Of a stretch of 14,093 nt of DNA, positions 12,763 to 14,093 are shown in pieces (the first letter of the stretch is position 1; each line of letters opens with the position of its first letter). The DNA is taken from positions 1-14,093 of the forward strand of contig CAYJOG010000024.1 of assembly GCA_964371695.1 (NCBI GenBank), written 5' to 3'. A program made the position numbers and the translations under genes. The notes under the pieces were generated by a model. It was not told where the DNA came from and made no database searches. It saw only the letters and a list, made by a program, of their open reading frames with translations. This stretch comes from CAYJOG01 sp964371695 [NCBI: uncultured bacterium] (lineage in GTDB: Bacteria; CAYJOG01).

Positions 12763-14093
12763 TCAACGAATCCCAGCCAGGGCCTTTTGCTGCTCGCGCA
12801 GTTTTTCCACGTCGGCGCGGCGGGGGTGATCGGGATCCAGGCGCAGCACTTCGTTCCACAGTTCATAGGCCTCTCTAGGCCGGGGCACGGGGCGCGAATA
12901 AATCACCGCCAGATTCCAGATCACTTCCACGTCGTCCGGGTGGCGTTTGCGCAGACCCAGCAGGGCGCTTTCGGCGGCGGCGTAGTCTTTGGCGCGGATG
13001 GCCGCCAGCGCGTGATTCAGCCACATGTCGTCGGGTTTGGGATGCCGCCGGGCCGCCTCGGCGAAAAAAGTCATCGCCTCTTGATAGCGCCCGTTTTCAT
13101 AGGCCATCACCCCCAGGCGGTCCACCACCAGCCAGGGGCGCACGCCGCCGTCATAGGCCATACGGTAATAACCCTCGGCTTTTTCCAGCCTGTTTTTTTT
13201 GTCATAGGCCGTCGCCAGACGCAACGCCGCCGAGGGGTTTTTCTGTTTGGCCAGCACCTTTTCTGCTTCGCCCAGGCGGTTTTGCGAAATCAGCAAGCGC
13301 ACCATTTCACCGCCGCCACCCAGCAGACGGGGGTTCACCTTCAGGGCCGTTTCCAGCGAGGTGCGGGCCTCTTTGGCGTGGCCCAGCAGCGACAGAAAAC
13401 GCCCCGCCACCGTCAGCACGCGCTGGTCGTCAGGCGCGACACGAATGGCCTTGCGCCACAGGGCGTGGGCGCGGTCTTTCTCTTCTCTGGCCTGGGCCTG
13501 CAACGCCTGCAACACCACAAAATGGCCCATGCCAGACCGCTCCACATAGGGCGGCGCTGCGCCGGGCCGCCGGGGGCCGGGGAAACGATAGTAGGGAAAC
13601 ATGTCCTCCCACTGAGGCCGTGTGCCCACGTTCACCACTTCCATGAGCAGGCCCCTGGGCACCACCAGCCAGCCCAGGCCCTTGTATTGCATGGATTCTT
13701 CCGTCATGAAGTAATTCACCTTGGGGGGGTTGGAGCCGATGAGTTTTTTCTCGGTTTCAAAAATCCGTTTGAGCTGCGCACTGGGGGGAATGTCCCGGAT
13801 GGCGTAGTCGGCCCGGCCAAAGTTGTCGCGGCGGTCCATGAACATCACGTCGCGGCGGCCATTCTGCGCCAGCAGGCCATAGACCATGGGAAACCCGATG
13901 AGGCTGTAATCCATGAACACCCGGCTGTCGTGATCCGCCGTGCGCAGGATGTCTTCCACCATCAGTTCGGCCATGCGGTCCTCACTGTTGCGGTTGGGAC
14001 CGATGCCCCACACCAGCGCTCCCACGGTGAGCAGGCCCATCAGCCCCCAACCCGTCACCCCCCTGAACAAACGGTGGACAAACGGCAGCGCCC
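12763..14093 (-). CDS. Membrane-anchored TPR-repeat protein, 5' end beyond the window
   Basis: The frame is open from the right edge, so the N-terminus is missing; 442 residues are visible. The first visible residues include a membrane helix (GVTGWGLMGLLTVGALVWGI). NRNSEDRMAELMVEDILRTADHDSRVFMD and YGLLAQNGRRDVMFMDRRD follow, resembling the part after the last membrane helix in DUF2723/TMEM260-like membrane glycosyltransferases (dyaxxilxxxxxnailftxGDN...xRxDVxvv). The C-terminal half is a series of tetratricopeptide repeats (HALWRKAIRVAPDD, ARTSLETALKVNPR, AEGYYRMAYDGG, AMTFFAEAARRHPK, AAESALLGLRKRHPDD, AYELWNEVLRLDPDHP). The codon at 14068-14070 is TTG and is read here as internal Leu, not a start. 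The DUF2723 match is tentative because the expected GDND is absent (MDYSLIG stands there). It converges on the GtrB-like gene with 6 bp between, with no terminator between them. Confidence 0.75.
   Translation of the reverse strand, partial: ALPFVHRLFRGVTGWGLMGLLTVGALVWGIGPNRNSEDRMAELMVEDILRTADHDSRVFMDYSLIGFPMVYGLLAQNGRRDVMFMDRRDNFGRADYAIRDIPPSAQLKRIFETEKKLIGSNPPKVNYFMTEESMQYKGLGWLVVPRGLLMEVVNVGTRPQWEDMFPYYRFPGPRRPGAAPPYVERSGMGHFVVLQALQAQAREEKDRAHALWRKAIRVAPDDQRVLTVAGRFLSLLGHAKEARTSLETALKVNPRLLGGGGEMVRLLISQNRLGEAEKVLAKQKNPSAALRLATAYDKKNRLEKAEGYYRMAYDGGVRPWLVVDRLGVMAYENGRYQEAMTFFAEAARRHPKPDDMWLNHALAAIRAKDYAAAESALLGLRKRHPDDVEVIWNLAVIYSRPVPRPREAYELWNEVLRLDPDHPRRADVEKLREQQKALAGIR

Overview
The window is about 14 kb of GC-rich, gene-dense bacterial DNA. 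The proteins (PriA, a FliS-like flagellin chaperone, peptide deformylase, HisH/HisA/HisF, a VapB antitoxin) and the intergenic repeats fit a Gram-negative, probably flagellated member of the Pseudomonadota. The sequence alone does not let me name a genus. I see no rRNA, tRNA, CRISPR array, transposase or phage gene.

Layout: (1) 1-206 is non-coding and repeat-rich: a GC hairpin element, a dRS3-like palindrome and a heptamer tandem repeat. (2) 207-2569, minus strand: vapB (an antitoxin with no toxin partner in view), then hisH-hisA-hisF, which overlap by 4 and 1 nt. HisH and HisF form imidazole-glycerol-phosphate synthase, and HisA supplies its substrate. (3) 2570-3112 is non-coding. It holds an inverted pair of the same element seen at position 1, then a run of six consecutive hairpins. 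(4) 3113-6365, plus strand: fliS, priA and def, three housekeeping-type genes. (5) 6499-7845, plus strand: a saccharopine-dehydrogenase-like oxidoreductase with its own strong Shine-Dalgarno. (6) 7886-12756, plus strand: a compact set comprising a YfhO-like polytopic membrane protein, two SAM-dependent methyltransferases and a GtrB/CsbB-like polyprenyl-phosphate glycosyltransferase, the last three overlapping. (7) 12763 to the right edge, minus strand: the 3' part of a membrane-anchored TPR protein, convergent with the glycosyltransferase and cut by the window edge.

The most interesting block is 7886-12756 with its convergent neighbour. In Bacillus, a CsbB-type glycosyltransferase charges undecaprenyl phosphate with a sugar, and a YfhO-type GT-C protein transfers that sugar outside the membrane. 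Here the same two family types sit together with two methyltransferases, which suggests a lipid-linked, possibly methylated, surface-glycan modification pathway. The other notable points are the toxin-less vapB in front of hisH, the inverted repeats bracketing vapB-hisHAF, the hairpin run before fliS, and a possible leaderless promoter for def.
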